Shown: positions 23,349 through 33,285 of the stretch, one piece after another
Position numbering within the stretch: the first letter of the stretch is position 1
How the letters are laid out: the number at the start of each line of letters is the position of its first letter
Assembly (NCBI RefSeq): GCF_001573155.1
Contig: NZ_JRWG01000005.1
Coordinates: 1 to 64,000 of the forward strand
DNA length: 64,000 nucleotides
Direction of reading: 5' to 3'
DNA from: Aequorivita aquimaris
GTDB taxonomy: Bacteria > Bacteroidota > Bacteroidia > Flavobacteriales > Flavobacteriaceae
Notes under the pieces: model-generated
What the model saw: the letters and a program-made list of their open reading frames with translations, nothing else
Database searches by the model: none
Told to the model about the DNA's origin: nothing
Made by a program: the position numbers and the translations under genes

Positions 23349-26300
23349 ATGGGAATATTAGATAACGTATTAAAAGTTTTTGTAGGCGATAAATCAAAAA
23401 AAGACATCAGCCAAATACAGCCACTTGTAAATGAAATAAAAAAACACGAAGCAGCCATAGAAAAACTCTCCCACGATGAACTGCGGGCAAAGTCAGATTT
23501 TTTCAGAAAAGAAATAAAAGCAGCACAAAAAGATGTTCAGGACCAAATTGACAGCCTTGAAAAACAATCTGAGGAAGAGCAGGACATCAACAAAAAAGAA
23601 GAATACTACAACCAGATAGACAAACTAAAGGATGATCGCTACGAAATTGAAAAAGCGACCCTTACTAAAATACTTCCCGAAGCTTTTGCCGTGATGAAAG
23701 AAACCGCAAAACGCTTTAAAGACAACGAAACCATTACCGTTACGGCGAGTCCTTTTGACCGGGAAATTTCTGCAGACAAAGACTATGTAACCCTTGAAGA
23801 TGACAAAGCCATTTGGAAAAACTCTTGGGATGCCGCCGGAAAACCCATTACTTGGGATATGGTGCACTACGATGTTCAGTTAATTGGTGGTGTGGCACTT
23901 CACCAAGGGAAAGTAGCCGAAATGCAAACGGGTGAAGGTAAAACCTTGGTTGCTACACTACCCATGTACTTAAACGCCCTTGCCGGAAACGGCGTTCACC
24001 TTGTAACCGTGAATGATTATCTTGCAAAGCGTGACAGCGCGTGGATGGCTCCCTTGTTTGAATTCCACGGAATGACAGTAGATTGTATTGACAACCACCG
24101 CCCCAATTCCGCAGCACGAAGAAAAGCCTATCTCTCTGATATAACTTATGGAACCAATAACGAATTTGGTTTTGATTATCTGCGTGATAATATGGCGCAT
24201 TCGCCAGACGATCTTGTACAGCGTCCGCACCACTATGCCATTGTAGATGAGGTGGATTCGGTATTGATTGACGATGCCCGTACCCCGCTTATCATTTCTG
24301 GGCCCGTGCCCGAAGGCGACCGTCACGAATTCAACGAGCTAAAGCCAAAAATCAGCAATATTGTTGACGTTCAGAAAAAATACTTGACCGGCGTTTTGGC
24401 CGAAGCCAAAAGGCTTATAAAGGAAGGTGATGAAAAAGAAGGTGGCTTCCAATTGCTACGCGTTTATCGCGGGTTGCCAAAGAATAAGGCACTTATAAAA
24501 TTTCTTTCGGAAGAAGGAGTAAAACAAATTCTCCAAAAAACCGAAAACCACTACATGAGCGACAACAACCGCGAAATGCCAAAGGTTGATGCCGAGCTCT
24601 ACTTTGTTATAGATGAAAAGAACAATCAGATAGAACTTACCGATAAAGGTGTGGATTATCTTTCGGGCGAAGGCGATCCCGATTTCTTCGTAATGCCAGA
24701 AATTGGAACCGAAATAGCCAAGATTGAAAGCAAAGGACTTTCAAAAGAAGAAGAAGTTGCCGAAAAAGAAGAGCTTTTCCGTGATTTTTCGGTAAAAAGT
24801 GAACGTATTCACACGATGAACCAACTCTTGAAAGCCTATACGCTTTTTGAAAAGGACGACCAATATGTGGTGATGGACAACAAGGTTTTGATCGTGGATG
24901 AGCAAACGGGCCGTATTATGGACGGTCGCCGTTACAGCGACGGACTTCACCAAGCTATTGAGGCTAAGGAGGATGTGAAGATTGAGGCCATGACCCAAAC
25001 CTTCGCGACCATTACGCTTCAGAATTACTTCAGAATGTACCGCAAACTCTCAGGGATGACGGGTACAGCGGTTACAGAGGCTGGCGAACTTTGGGAAATC
25101 TACAAACTTGATGTGGTAGAAATTCCTACCAACCGCCCCATTGCCCGCCATGACCGTGAGGATAAAATTTACAAAACCAAACGTGAAAAATACAATGCCG
25201 TTGCGGAAGAGGTTACGGCGCTTTCAAAAGCTGGAAGACCTGTTTTGATCGGTACTACTTCGGTGGAAATTTCAGAATTGTTGAGCCGTATGTTGAGTAT
25301 TCGCAATATTCCGCACAACGTTTTGAATGCAAAACTCCATAAGCGAGAGGCCGACATAGTTGCCGAAGCAGGAAAGAGTGGTATAGTTACCATTGCTACC
25401 AACATGGCCGGTCGTGGTACGGATATTAAACTGAGTAAAGAAGTAAAAGAAGCTGGCGGACTTGCGATTGTAGGTACCGAAAGGCACGATAGCCGTCGTG
25501 TGGACAGACAGTTGCGCGGACGTAGTGGTCGTCAAGGAGATCCAGGAAGCTCGCAGTTTTATGTTTCCTTGGAAGACAACCTGATGCGTCTTTTCGGAAG
25601 TGAGCGAATTGCTAAGATGATGGACCGTATGGGCTTGAAGGAAGGCGAGGTTATTCAGCACAGTATGATTTCAAAATCCATTGAACGCGCGCAGAAAAAG
25701 GTGGAAGAAAACAACTTTGGAATCCGTAAACGTTTGCTGGAATATGATGATGTAATGAACGCCCAACGGGAGGTGGTTTACAAACGTAGATACCACGCAT
25801 TGTTTGGCGATAGACTTCGTGTGGATATTGCAAATATGATTTACGACACTGCCGAAGTAATTGCCGAGAGCAACAAAATGGCGCAGGATTATAAGAATTT
25901 TGAATTTGAATTAATTCGTTTCTTCTCCATGAGCTCCCCTATTTCCGAAAAGGAATTTGAGAAAATGGATGCCCGCGAAATTGCCGGAAAAATATACAAA
26001 GCGGCCTATGTTCACTATCAGGATAAAATGGCCCGTAACGCCGAAATGGCTTTCCCGGTTATCAAAAATGTTTATGAAACCCAAAAGGATAAATACAAAC
26101 GAATCTTGGTTCCATTTACAGATGGTGTAAAAACGCTGAACGTGGCTACCGATCTTGAAAGAGCATACGAAACCGAAGGAAAGCAATTGGTGAATGATTT
26201 TGAGAAAAATATCACCCTTGCAATTATTGACGATTCGTGGAAAACGCATCTTCGTAAAATGGACGAGTTGAAACAATCCGTACAGCTGGCGGTCCATGAG

Positions 26301-26708
26301 CAGAAAGATCCTTTGCTTATCTATAAATTTGAGGCTTTTGAACTCTTTAAAGCGATGATTGAAAAGGTAAACAAAGATGTTATTTCGTTCCTTTTTAAAG
26401 GAGAGCTTCCACAGGAAAACCAGCAACAAATACAGGAAGCACGCGAGGTAAAAAGAAAAGAAAACCTTAGTGAGCAAAAAGACGAAATTCCAAATATGGA
26501 CGAGCGAGCTGCACAGTCACGCGCCGCTGGAAACACACAACCCCAGCGCCAACAAGTAACAGAAACCATTACTCGTGAGCGCCCTAAAATAAACCGCAAC
26601 GATAAAGTTACTATTAAGCACGTGATGAGCGGTGAAAACAAAACCTTGAAATTCAAGCAGGCCATTCCCTTGCTTGATAAGGGTGATTGGGTTTTGGTTG
26701 ATGAGTAA
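23349..26708 (+). CDS. secA: Preprotein translocase ATPase SecA
   Basis: This 1119-aa motor protein drives proteins through SecYEG. Walker [12 protein letters not shown] (about 196-206), the DEAD-like [19 protein letters not shown] (about 302-320), GRGTDIKL and [17 protein letters not shown] define the two RecA-like domains and the preprotein cross-linking region. At 1119 aa it is longer than E. coli SecA (901 aa) because of insertions usual in Bacteroidetes. The C-terminal zinc motif (CxCxSGx8C) is absent; the chain ends in [16 protein letters not shown]...LVDE. The start at ATG 23349 begins the family N-terminus. A stem-loop terminator follows. Confidence 0.97.
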   Translation: MGILDNVLKVFVGDKSKKDISQIQPLVNEIKKHEAAIEKLSHDELRAKSDFFRKEIKAAQKDVQDQIDSLEKQSEEEQDINKKEEYYNQIDKLKDDRYEIEKATLTKILPEAFAVMKETAKRFKDNETITVTASPFDREISADKDYVTLEDDKAIWKNSWDAAGKPITWDMVHYDVQLIGGVALHQGKVAEMQTGEGKTLVATLPMYLNALAGNGVHLVTVNDYLAKRDSAWMAPLFEFHGMTVDCIDNHRPNSAARRKAYLSDITYGTNNEFGFDYLRDNMAHSPDDLVQRPHHYAIVDEVDSVLIDDARTPLIISGPVPEGDRHEFNELKPKISNIVDVQKKYLTGVLAEAKRLIKEGDEKEGGFQLLRVYRGLPKNKALIKFLSEEGVKQILQKTENHYMSDNNREMPKVDAELYFVIDEKNNQIELTDKGVDYLSGEGDPDFFVMPEIGTEIAKIESKGLSKEEEVAEKEELFRDFSVKSERIHTMNQLLKAYTLFEKDDQYVVMDNKVLIVDEQTGRIMDGRRYSDGLHQAIEAKEDVKIEAMTQTFATITLQNYFRMYRKLSGMTGTAVTEAGELWEIYKLDVVEIPTNRPIARHDREDKIYKTKREKYNAVAEEVTALSKAGRPVLIGTTSVEISELLSRMLSIRNIPHNVLNAKLHKREADIVAEAGKSGIVTIATNMAGRGTDIKLSKEVKEAGGLAIVGTERHDSRRVDRQLRGRSGRQGDPGSSQFYVSLEDNLMRLFGSERIAKMMDRMGLKEGEVIQHSMISKSIERAQKKVEENNFGIRKRLLEYDDVMNAQREVVYKRRYHALFGDRLRVDIANMIYDTAEVIAESNKMAQDYKNFEFELIRFFSMSSPISEKEFEKMDAREIAGKIYKAAYVHYQDKMARNAEMAFPVIKNVYETQKDKYKRILVPFTDGVKTLNVATDLERAYETEGKQLVNDFEKNITLAIIDDSWKTHLRKMDELKQSVQLAVHEQKDPLLIYKFEAFELFKAMIEKVNKDVISFLFKGELPQENQQQIQEAREVKRKENLSEQKDEIPNMDERAAQSRAAGNTQPQRQQVTETITRERPKINRNDKVTIKHVMSGENKTLKFKQAIPLLDKGDWVLVDE

Positions 26709-26749
26709 GATGAAAGTTTAGATTTTAAACATTTTTAAAATATTGAAAT

Positions 26750-26780
26750 AAATCCCGAAGCAAATACTTCGGGATTTTTT
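26750..26780 (+). terminator. Terminator of secA
   Basis: AATCCCGAAG ... CTTCGGGATT followed by a T run. The same stem design recurs at 28196 and 29031. Confidence 0.85.
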
Positions 26781-26888
26781 ATTGATTAAAAAGATAAAGA
26801 TCATTTAATTTGCTATTTCCATTATTTTGTTTCATTTTAGCAAAACCATAACTCCCCAATTAGAAGTATAATTTAAACTTTTAATGTT

Positions 26889-27583
26889 ATGAAACAAAGT
26901 ACCCCCCCCCACCGAAGAATAGTGTTTTTACTATTTTTTATGATTACCTGCGCTGCCACGGCACAAACTTTTATGGATAACGTACGTGCCGAGATCCAAA
27001 CCAAAATCCAACATTTAAATCAAAACGATGTTCCTACACGCATACTTTATGACAGGACGCTACCCCATTCAAATCTTTTAGGTTATGGCACCCCTTCCGG
27101 TTTCGCACCTTTAGTGCCTAGTGTGCCAAACAGTAGTGCCGGACATTATTTTTTGGCAATGGAGGATCTTTATAGGATTGGTTTTCAAGCGGTAGCACTT
27201 TGGTCTTCCATTATATGAACAAAAATTTTGATTCGGTCATTGATTTCCGGTTCACAGTAACTAATGAGTGCGGCAACCCACAATATACCCCGGTACGGTT
27301 CATTATTGTGGAGGACGGGGGACGGCCACAACCTTTTGAGAATTTTGTGATCTATCCCGTTCCTGCAAAGGATATGATTACCATTACCAATACTCAAAGT
27401 GAATCTCCCGTAAATGGTGCTGTACTATATGATATGTTTGGACAGGAAAAAACAGCAAGCCAAACCGTGAGCAACAATTCTATAATTTTGGACGTTGGTA
27501 ATATAACTGAAGGTATTTATATCTTAAAGATTACAGGGAATAATGGAATCGAGGTTACAAAACACATAAGTATAAAAAGATAA
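26889..27583 (+). pseudogene. T9SS cargo protein gene with a frameshift and a poly-C tract
   Basis: Two adjoining frames form one gene. The first (from 26889) encodes a signal peptide (IVFLLFFMITCAATAQ) and about 75 residues. It then stops at 27216-27218. The second frame holds the remainder, ending in a type IX secretion sorting domain (FVIYPVPAKDMITI ... GAVLYDMFGQEKTASQ ... GIYILKITGNNG). Adding one T in the T4 run at 27182-27185 joins the frames into DLYRIGFSSGSTLVFHYMN, about 231 residues in all. A run of nine C at codons 5-8 (26902-26910) is a second slippage-prone site. It may be a true pseudogene, a phase-variable gene or a sequencing error. Function unknown beyond secretion. Confidence 0.7.
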
Positions 27584-27601
27584 TTTTAAAAATATAAAAA
27601 A

Positions 27602-28180
27602 ATGAAGAAAATGATAATATTAAAAGTGTTTGTAATATTCGCTTTGATGACAACGGGTTGCAATAAAGACGATGATAACAAGGAGGAGCAGGGCTGTGTA
27701 AAAGAAGAGAATGTTTTTGAGGCACAGTTTGATGATGAGACTATTGAACCGCATTATGCCCAAGGCGGAGGATTTGGTTTGTATACATTAAATTTTCAGC
27801 GATGTCCCTCCAATGATAACAATTGGAATTTATCAGTTAACACTGATGCTAACAGAAGTTTATTTATCTATCTAATAGGTGTAAATTCTACAGGAAATTA
27901 TATTCTTACTTCTGGTGATCCAAACCATGTTGCAATACAATGTTTTGAATCTAACTCAATATATATTTTGGATGAAACGACATATACCTATTCGTTTATT
28001 AGTTCCTCCAATGGAACCATTGAAATTACGGAGTACGACAGTGGGTATGGAATACTCGTGGGCACTTTTAGCGCTGAAATGGTAAGTACTGCCGATCCTA
28101 CTGTAAAGAAAACTATAACCGGAGCGTTCAATCTTAATAAATCTACCTTGGATAATACGCAAAGACCTTGTTGGCTTTAA
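27602..28180 (+). CDS. Surface-type lipoprotein, unknown function
   Basis: This 192-aa protein has a lipoprotein signal (MKKMIILKVFVIFALMTTGC, Cys 20) followed by NKDDDNKEE. Acidic residues just after the lipidated Cys are the known surface-export signal of Bacteroidetes lipoproteins, so exposure on the cell surface is likely. The mature part is beta-rich and has three cysteines; no family was recognised. It lies 18 bp after the T9SS gene and shares its terminator, so the two probably form one operon. Confidence 0.65.
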   Translation: MKKMIILKVFVIFALMTTGCNKDDDNKEEQGCVKEENVFEAQFDDETIEPHYAQGGGFGLYTLNFQRCPSNDNNWNLSVNTDANRSLFIYLIGVNSTGNYILTSGDPNHVAIQCFESNSIYILDETTYTYSFISSSNGTIEITEYDSGYGILVGTFSAEMVSTADPTVKKTITGAFNLNKSTLDNTQRPCWL

Positions 28181-28195
28181 TAGGTAGTAAAAATT

Positions 28196-28230
28196 AAAAA
28201 TCCCGAAGCAAATGTTTCGGGATTTTTTTA
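28196..28230 (+). terminator. Terminator after the surface lipoprotein gene
   Basis: AAATCCCGAAGCAAATG followed by TTCGGGATTTTTTT; nearly identical in stem to the secA terminator. Confidence 0.85.
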
Positions 28231-28354
28231 GGATGAATGTCTTAAACCTTTGCAGGTACCCAAATCTCTTTTTGTTTAAATATCAGTTATTTATAAAGAT
28301 AAAATTAAGAAAATCAGGAAGTTTTTCATAATTTTAGATTTCAAAATCAACATT

Positions 28355-29005
28355 ATGAAAAAAGCACTATTTACATTAGTATGTTTATCGCTAGTATTTA
28401 TTTCCTGTAACGATAACACAAAAGAAAAAATGGTAACGGAAGACACTACCGTAGTGGCAGACACAACTGCTACTGAAGAACCCGAAATGATAGAAGAACC
28501 TATGGATTCTATCGCGATGCAAAAAGCTTGGGAGGCCTATATGACCCCTGGCGAGCCACATAAAATGATGACCGAAGAAGTAGGCAAATGGAACAACGAA
28601 ATGACTTTCTGGATGGGGCCAGAGGAAGAAAAAGCCACCTCAACTGCCGATATAAAAATGATCATGGGCGGTCGCTATCAAGTGGGTAACTATTCAGGTA
28701 AAATGATGGGAATGGACTTTGAGGGCCAATCTACACTTGCCTATGACAATGCCAGCGACGAATATATATCTACCTGGATAGACAATATGGGTACCGGATT
28801 GGGCGTACTACGCGGAACGTACGACGAAGCAACAAAAGCCACTACACTAAACGGCACTATGGTTGATCCCATGACCGGCAAAGACAAGCAGGTACGCGAG
28901 GTATATACTATAGTGGATGAGAACACCCGCCGAATGGAAATGTACGAAATCGGGGCTGATGGCAAGGAAGTAAAAACCATGGAAATCTTGATGAAAAGAG
29001 CGTAA
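28355..29005 (+). CDS. DUF1579 family lipoprotein
   Basis: This 216-aa lipoprotein (signal MKKALFTLVCLSLVFISC, Cys 18) has a Thr/Glu-rich linker to about residue 50 and then a DUF1579 domain. Family features are GKWNNEMTFWMGPEEE, IMGGRYQVGNYSG, and FEGQSTLAYDNASDEYISTWIDNMGTG read in order. The domain is lipocalin-like and its function is unknown. The mature N-terminus (CNDNTKEKM) is less acidic than the surface-export signal, so the side of the outer membrane is uncertain. It has its own terminator. Confidence 0.8.
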   Translation: MKKALFTLVCLSLVFISCNDNTKEKMVTEDTTVVADTTATEEPEMIEEPMDSIAMQKAWEAYMTPGEPHKMMTEEVGKWNNEMTFWMGPEEEKATSTADIKMIMGGRYQVGNYSGKMMGMDFEGQSTLAYDNASDEYISTWIDNMGTGLGVLRGTYDEATKATTLNGTMVDPMTGKDKQVREVYTIVDENTRRMEMYEIGADGKEVKTMEILMKRA

Positions 29006-29030
29006 TTTTTAATTCCAAACAATTATTTTC

Positions 29031-29062
29031 AAATCCCGAGCTAAGTTTCTCGGGATTTTTTA
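29031..29062 (+). terminator. Terminator after the DUF1579 gene
   Basis: AAATCCCGAG ... CTCGGGATTT plus T run, the third copy of this stem type within 2.3 kb. Confidence 0.85.
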
Positions 29063-29104
29063 TTGGGAAAATGGAGTATCTTTAAACTCAAAAATAAGAC
29101 TACT

Positions 29105-29581
29105 ATGAAAAAGATTTTCATCGAGTTTAAATGGGCAGTCATTTTCACCATCACCATGCTTTCGTGGATGTTACTTGAAAAAACGCTTGGTTGGCACGAA
29201 GAGCAGATTGCGGACCATCAGTGGCTCACCATGCTTTTTGCACCCTTTGCCATTCTAATGTACTTGTTGGAAATGCGCGAAAAAAGAAGAAGGGTTTACG
29301 GCGGAAAAATGACTTGGCTACAAGGCTTTATTTCTGGAATTATTCTCAGCGTTTTTGTTGCATTGCTTTCGCCATTGGCACAATACATTACCCACAATTA
29401 TATTACACCCCAGTACTTCAATAATGTGATAGAATATTCCGTGACCAATGACTTGATGACGCGTGAAAAAGCCAATGAATATTTCAACATAAACAGCTAT
29501 ATGTGGCAATCTGCTATTGGGGCTTTTGGTTTTGGGGTAATTACAGCTGCAGTGGTTGCAATCTTTGTGAGAAAAAAGTAA
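29105..29581 (+). CDS. DUF4199 family membrane protein
   Basis: This 158-aa protein has four predicted membrane segments (about 8-25, 38-53, 70-95 and 133-153) and the layout of the Bacteroidetes DUF4199 family, including the basic MREKRRRVYGGKMTWLQGF loop. Function unknown. The start is placed at ATG 29105 (MKKIFIEFKWAVIF), although the frame stays open upstream to 29063, because the extra residues would overlap the preceding terminator T run. A TATCTTTA sequence just before the start is a near-match to a -7 element. Confidence 0.78.
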   Translation: MKKIFIEFKWAVIFTITMLSWMLLEKTLGWHEEQIADHQWLTMLFAPFAILMYLLEMREKRRRVYGGKMTWLQGFISGIILSVFVALLSPLAQYITHNYITPQYFNNVIEYSVTNDLMTREKANEYFNINSYMWQSAIGAFGFGVITAAVVAIFVRKK

Positions 29582-29813
29582 TTTAAATAGTGGAAATTTG
29601 ATTTTTAAAAACTATTTAAAATAATTGCTATACCAGTATTTAACAAAACTTTTGTTGTCAATATGATTCGAAAAATGAATGGCGTTTTTCGATAAAGGTA
29701 TGCCAAAATATAATTATTGATGACTTAAAAATTGTAAAGCAATAAGCAGATTCCTTTTTTTACTGTAGCTGCAAGCCCTTTTCATTTGGAAAGTAATTTC
29801 AAATCATACACGA

Positions 29814-31232
29814 CTATTGAAGTGAAACATTACTGTACGTAGAATTTATAGTGATGGTTTTGTTAGAACCATTATTTTGATTAAACCCTTTCACTACTAC
29901 CCTATCAGCACTTTTGGATTCTTTAAGCTGAAGTGATTTAGGATACTTCAAGGTAGATTTTTTACCCGTAAAGTAAAACGAAAATGAACCTGTAGGCACT
30001 TTCACTTTTGCATCGGTATTCTCTAAACGTATATCAAGCGTTTCAAAGCCGTCAGAGACTTTATCAATTTTTAAGTTCCCAAAAGATCCCGACAGGAATG
30101 CCTGATTGGATACGTTACCAATACGTACGTCGCTGGAATTCGCTTGAAGGTTTATGTTCTGAACATTATCAATTTTACAATTATCTACATATTTTACATT
30201 CAAGCCGCCTTGTTTCCATACATTCACTATAACCGGGGCATAAGATGCATTGATGAGGGTTTGCCCCCCATCAATGCTATTTGCCGTAAATGGCGTGTAA
30301 TTTAAGTTGGCTTTTATATTATTGGCGTCTGCCATTTTCAGGTCGCCGTGGCGTACATTAACCTCCGTTTTGCTATTCTTGGGAAGACGGATTATAATGG
30401 TTTTCTTAACATTGGTATTATTCCCAGTACTGCTGCGATTTCCCTGAATAACGATAGCGGTGCCATTGGGGCTTTTGGTAACTGTTTTGGTGTAATTGCC
30501 TCCTTCATTTTCATATTTCTTTTCAATTTCGTTTGCCCAAGCTTCCATTCTTTTACCGTATTCTTCACCCCAGACTTCCATTCGTTTTCCAAAATCTTCG
30601 CCCCAGGCTTCCATTCTTTTTCCATAGGCTTCGCCTATGCTGTCTGCTCGTTTTTCATCCCAGGCTTCCTCAAAACGTTTGCCCCATTCCTCCATTCGTT
30701 TTTCAAAATCCTTTCCAAACTTTTTGTCCATTTGAGCTTCAAACTTTTTCATATAACCCTCTTCGTCTTTTTGAAACTCTTCATAGTCAAACTGAATGTC
30801 GCCTATATTTTCCAATAAATCTTCAGGTAGTGGCGGCACATTTATATTTTGCATCATAGGCATAACCATATTTTCCATTAACGGACCAATAAAGTCAAGA
30901 TTAGGCATATCGTTTATTGCAAAGGGTTGGCTTCCGGAATTGGAGGTTACATTTATTTTCTTACTGTTTCCAGTTACTTCCAAATCCCAATTTTTCATCA
31001 GTTGTTCCTTCTGACTGTCAGAAAGGTTATCTCCTTCAATAAAAGCCTCAACTTCTACCTTGTTTTTGTTCCAGGTTTCAAATACCACATTTGTAAAAGA
31101 TGTATTTACGGAGACCTCTACATTGTCGGACACATTGAAACTCTCCACATATTTTTTTTGTGAATAGCCAAAGGTGGTAACCAGTGTTAGTACAATAAGG
31201 GTACTAAGTTTGTATAGTTTTAAATTCTTCAT
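29814..31232 (-). CDS. Secreted adhesin-like protein with amphipathic 11-residue repeats, sigma-operon member
   Basis: This 472-aa exported protein has a signal peptide of about 24 residues ending in TFGYSQ. The N-terminal beta domain (VSDNVEVSVNTSFTNVVFETW) and the C-terminal half (about 290-470) resemble the DUF4097-type beta-helical 'putative adhesin'. Between them (about 160-245) lies a charged helical region with units such as YGKRMEAWGED, FGKRMEVWGEE and YGKRMEAWANE at an 11-residue period, a design seen in membrane-binding amphipathic helices. Its start overlaps the anti-sigma-like gene by 29 bp, and that gene overlaps the ECF sigma factor. It is probably part of an envelope-stress operon. 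Confidence 0.7.
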   Translation of the reverse strand: MKNLKLYKLSTLIVLTLVTTFGYSQKKYVESFNVSDNVEVSVNTSFTNVVFETWNKNKVEVEAFIEGDNLSDSQKEQLMKNWDLEVTGNSKKINVTSNSGSQPFAINDMPNLDFIGPLMENMVMPMMQNINVPPLPEDLLENIGDIQFDYEEFQKDEEGYMKKFEAQMDKKFGKDFEKRMEEWGKRFEEAWDEKRADSIGEAYGKRMEAWGEDFGKRMEVWGEEYGKRMEAWANEIEKKYENEGGNYTKTVTKSPNGTAIVIQGNRSSTGNNTNVKKTIIIRLPKNSKTEVNVRHGDLKMADANNIKANLNYTPFTANSIDGGQTLINASYAPVIVNVWKQGGLNVKYVDNCKIDNVQNINLQANSSDVRIGNVSNQAFLSGSFGNLKIDKVSDGFETLDIRLENTDAKVKVPTGSFSFYFTGKKSTLKYPKSLQLKESKSADRVVVKGFNQNNGSNKTITINSTYSNVSLQ

Positions 31233-31821
31233 TGTTTTGATTTTTAAGTTCTTTTAATTTGTTTTTAAGTTTGAACAGCAAATCCAAACGAAGTTTCAAA
31301 TTGTCAATCAATGCGGTTACGGTGGCTTCGGTGGGGCCTACCCTGCCCAGTTCGGCATTCAGCGCGGTGTATTCCCTATCCAGTTCGGCAAGCCGCTGCA
31401 TATAGCCGTCTACCAAGTCTTTATTTTCATCGGTTATCTTAAGTGAAGCCAATTGTACATTTATCCCCGCCATATAATATTCCTCCACTTTTTTTAGGTC
31501 TGGCGAAATATCCGCAAGTGTGAGTTTGGGGGCATCAGTGTTATCTCCAGTTTCAGAAGTGTTATCCACAACAGTGTTATTTGAATCGATGATGGCATTG
31601 TTTTTTGACAATTGCTGATATCCAAAAAAGCTTATTGCCAAAAGCACCACTACCATTGCAGCTATCTTAAGCCAGGGGATGGAAGTGTTTTTCTCTTCAG
31701 AAATATTCTCTGAAAAAGCCTTGTCCAGCTTGGCTTCAAAGCGAGACTGATGCCCTTCCCTAAGTTTAGGAGTTTTGGGGTCATCATAATTTTCAAACAT
31801 TTTTTTAATATCCTGTGCCAT
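31204..31821 (-). CDS. Anti-sigma-factor-like membrane protein
   Basis: This 205-aa protein has one membrane helix (WLKIAAMVVVLLAISFFGY, about 50-68). The cytoplasmic N-terminus (about 1-48) holds RFEAKLDKAFSE, and the periplasmic part is predicted helical. Position and topology suit an anti-sigma factor for the ECF sigma encoded just upstream, with a 17-bp overlap. No zinc-binding HxxxCxxC motif is present, so the sequence itself does not prove this role. Its stop overlaps the next gene by 29 bp. Confidence 0.65.
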   Translation of the reverse strand: MAQDIKKMFENYDDPKTPKLREGHQSRFEAKLDKAFSENISEEKNTSIPWLKIAAMVVVLLAISFFGYQQLSKNNAIIDSNNTVVDNTSETGDNTDAPKLTLADISPDLKKVEEYYMAGINVQLASLKITDENKDLVDGYMQRLAELDREYTALNAELGRVGPTEATVTALIDNLKLRLDLLFKLKNKLKELKNQNNEEFKTIQT

Positions 31822-32350
31822 AGCGCGAGTGTTTAAGTGTTTCTTTCAATTTTGTTTTTCCCCGGTGCAGATAGGTTCTCGAGGCGTTTTCAGAAATCTG
31901 CAGTATCTCTGAAATTTCCTGATGGTCATATCCCTCAATCAAAAACAACTTTACGGTTGCCCTATAATTTTCCGGTAGCTCCTCAATGGCTGAAAGCACT
32001 TCGGAAATAGATATTTCATCAGAAATAGACCAATCCGATTCGTCTTCCACCATTGTAAAGACTTCTTCGTTTAAAGATTGCAATTCCAACTTTCTGGACT
32101 TTAAGGTGTCCAAACAGGTATTTATCACAATCCGTTTTAGCCAAGCCCCAAAAGTGACGTCTCCTTTAAACTGGCTTAACTTTTTGAAAGCTTTAATAAA
32201 AGCTTCCTGCATCGCGTCTTCCGCGGCCGCGGTGTCCTTTAAATACCTATGGGCTATTACAAACATGCCTTCGCAATATTTGTCATAAAGCGCCATTTGC
32301 GCCTTTCTATTGCATTGTTTGCATTGCTCGATAAGTAGTGAATCGGACAA
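31805..32350 (-). CDS. ECF-family RNA polymerase sigma factor
   Basis: This 181-aa sigma-70-family protein has region 2 at about 10-85 (ALYDKYCEGMFVIAHRYLKD, AEDAMQEAFIKAFKKL) and region 4 at about 120-172 (LPENYRATVKLFLIEGYDHQ followed by EISEILQISENASRTYLHRG, a helix-turn-helix). No additional domains. It heads an operon with a membrane protein and an adhesin-like protein whose genes all overlap, as expected for an envelope-responsive sigma/anti-sigma pair. A TATCTTTTG sequence about 42 bp upstream (minus strand) is a loose promoter match. Confidence 0.9.
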   Translation of the reverse strand: MSDSLLIEQCKQCNRKAQMALYDKYCEGMFVIAHRYLKDTAAAEDAMQEAFIKAFKKLSQFKGDVTFGAWLKRIVINTCLDTLKSRKLELQSLNEEVFTMVEDESDWSISDEISISEVLSAIEELPENYRATVKLFLIEGYDHQEISEILQISENASRTYLHRGKTKLKETLKHSRYGTGY

Positions 32351-32703
32351 ACTTGATGGTTTTTTTTGGTTGCTGTTCCCTTAAAGGACGACAAAAGATA
32401 AACGATGTTGCAGATTTTGACTTTTTTTTCTTGAAATTTTTCTCCAAAACAGTGTCAAACCAGGCTGTTAAACTTACGGAGCCACAGCAAAACAATTTGC
32501 GGGAACCATTTAAATTTTTGTATCTTATTCGCAAATACACTTTGTAATTTTACCGAAATTTTACTCCCCGATAATTTTTGGCATACATTATGTCTAAATA
32601 TTTGAGAATTAGCTTATAAATTACTGTTAACTATTCATAAAAAAGTGTTTAGATTTTAGAAAGCAGTTATTTTTTATGCTAAATTTGATAAAATCATCAA
32701 CCT
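32351..32703. other. Divergent intergenic region
   Basis: This AT-rich control region lies between the ECF operon and the DUF2383 gene. It has a loose TATCTTTTG promoter element for the minus strand (32392-32400) and the TAAATTTG element for the plus strand (32680-32687). Nothing else was recognised. Confidence 0.5.
32680..32687 (+). promoter_or_regulatory. Promoter -7 element of the DUF2383 gene
   Basis: TAAATTTG fits TAnnTTTG, 16 bp upstream of the ATG; no TTG at -33. Confidence 0.45.
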
Positions 32704-33237
32704 ATGAAAAAGAAATACGCAGATTTTGACAAATTGAACCGCTTGCTCGTGGCCTGTTTTGAGGCCGAGAAGCTGTACTACAATGCCGCGCAGGATGCCC
32801 AAACTACAGATTTGAAGCGGTTTTTAAACTATATGGCAGTGGAGCGAAACCGAATGAGCCACGATATTTCAAACGAGCTTCACTCACGCGACATAGAACC
32901 TCTAAAGCAGGATTCTGAAAAAGGAAACCTGGACCGTACCTGGCAGGAAATCAAGGACGCCTTGGAATATTTTGATGCCGATGCCATTGTGAAGTCCTGC
33001 ATAAGCCGGGACCGTAATAATATTAAAAGATATGACGAGCTTTTGGAGCGCAGGGAACTGCCGGATACTATTTTGGAATTACTCGAAAAGCAAAAGTATC
33101 AATTGGAATGGTATATAAAACAAGCGGCACAGCAGACCAAGAAAAGCCCCTTTGTGGAAACCCCAAAAGAAGAAAAAAAAGAAGAGCCCAGTAAGGAAAA
33201 TGACGGGGGAAAAGTGATAAATTTAAAGGCAATGTAA
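32704..33237 (+). CDS. PA2169-type four-helix-bundle protein (DUF2383)
   Basis: This 177-aa protein is predicted to be a four-helix bundle of the PA2169/DUF2383 family (ferritin-like shape). The first helix starts near DKLNRLLVACFEAEKLYYNAA, and further helices run to about 142. A charged Lys/Glu-rich tail follows (about 143-170). Family members are often stress-induced, and their function is unknown. Metal-binding residues of true ferritins are not obvious. The gene is alone and ends in a bidirectional terminator shared with the convergent ohr-like gene. Confidence 0.8.
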   Translation: MKKKYADFDKLNRLLVACFEAEKLYYNAAQDAQTTDLKRFLNYMAVERNRMSHDISNELHSRDIEPLKQDSEKGNLDRTWQEIKDALEYFDADAIVKSCISRDRNNIKRYDELLERRELPDTILELLEKQKYQLEWYIKQAAQQTKKSPFVETPKEEKKEEPSKENDGGKVINLKAM

Positions 33238-33242
33238 AAAAG

Positions 33243-33274
33243 TAAAGCCCCGAAATTTCGGGGCTTTTTTTTTA
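33243..33274. terminator. Bidirectional terminator between convergent genes
   Basis: AAAGCCCCGAAATTTCGGGGCTTT is a near-perfect palindrome followed by a T run and preceded by A residues. It can end transcription of both flanking genes. Confidence 0.9.
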
Positions 33275-33285
33275 TAGTTTAATGA

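Noticed and set aside
30348-30859. Phe/Pro-rich plus-strand genes opposite the adhesin-like gene
   Set aside because: They are complements of the 33-bp (11-codon) repeats of the real gene and show no independent support.
32338-32547. Small plus-strand gene upstream of the ECF sigma factor
   Set aside because: Overlaps the sigma gene start on the other strand, lacks a promoter, and the residues look like random AT-rich translation.
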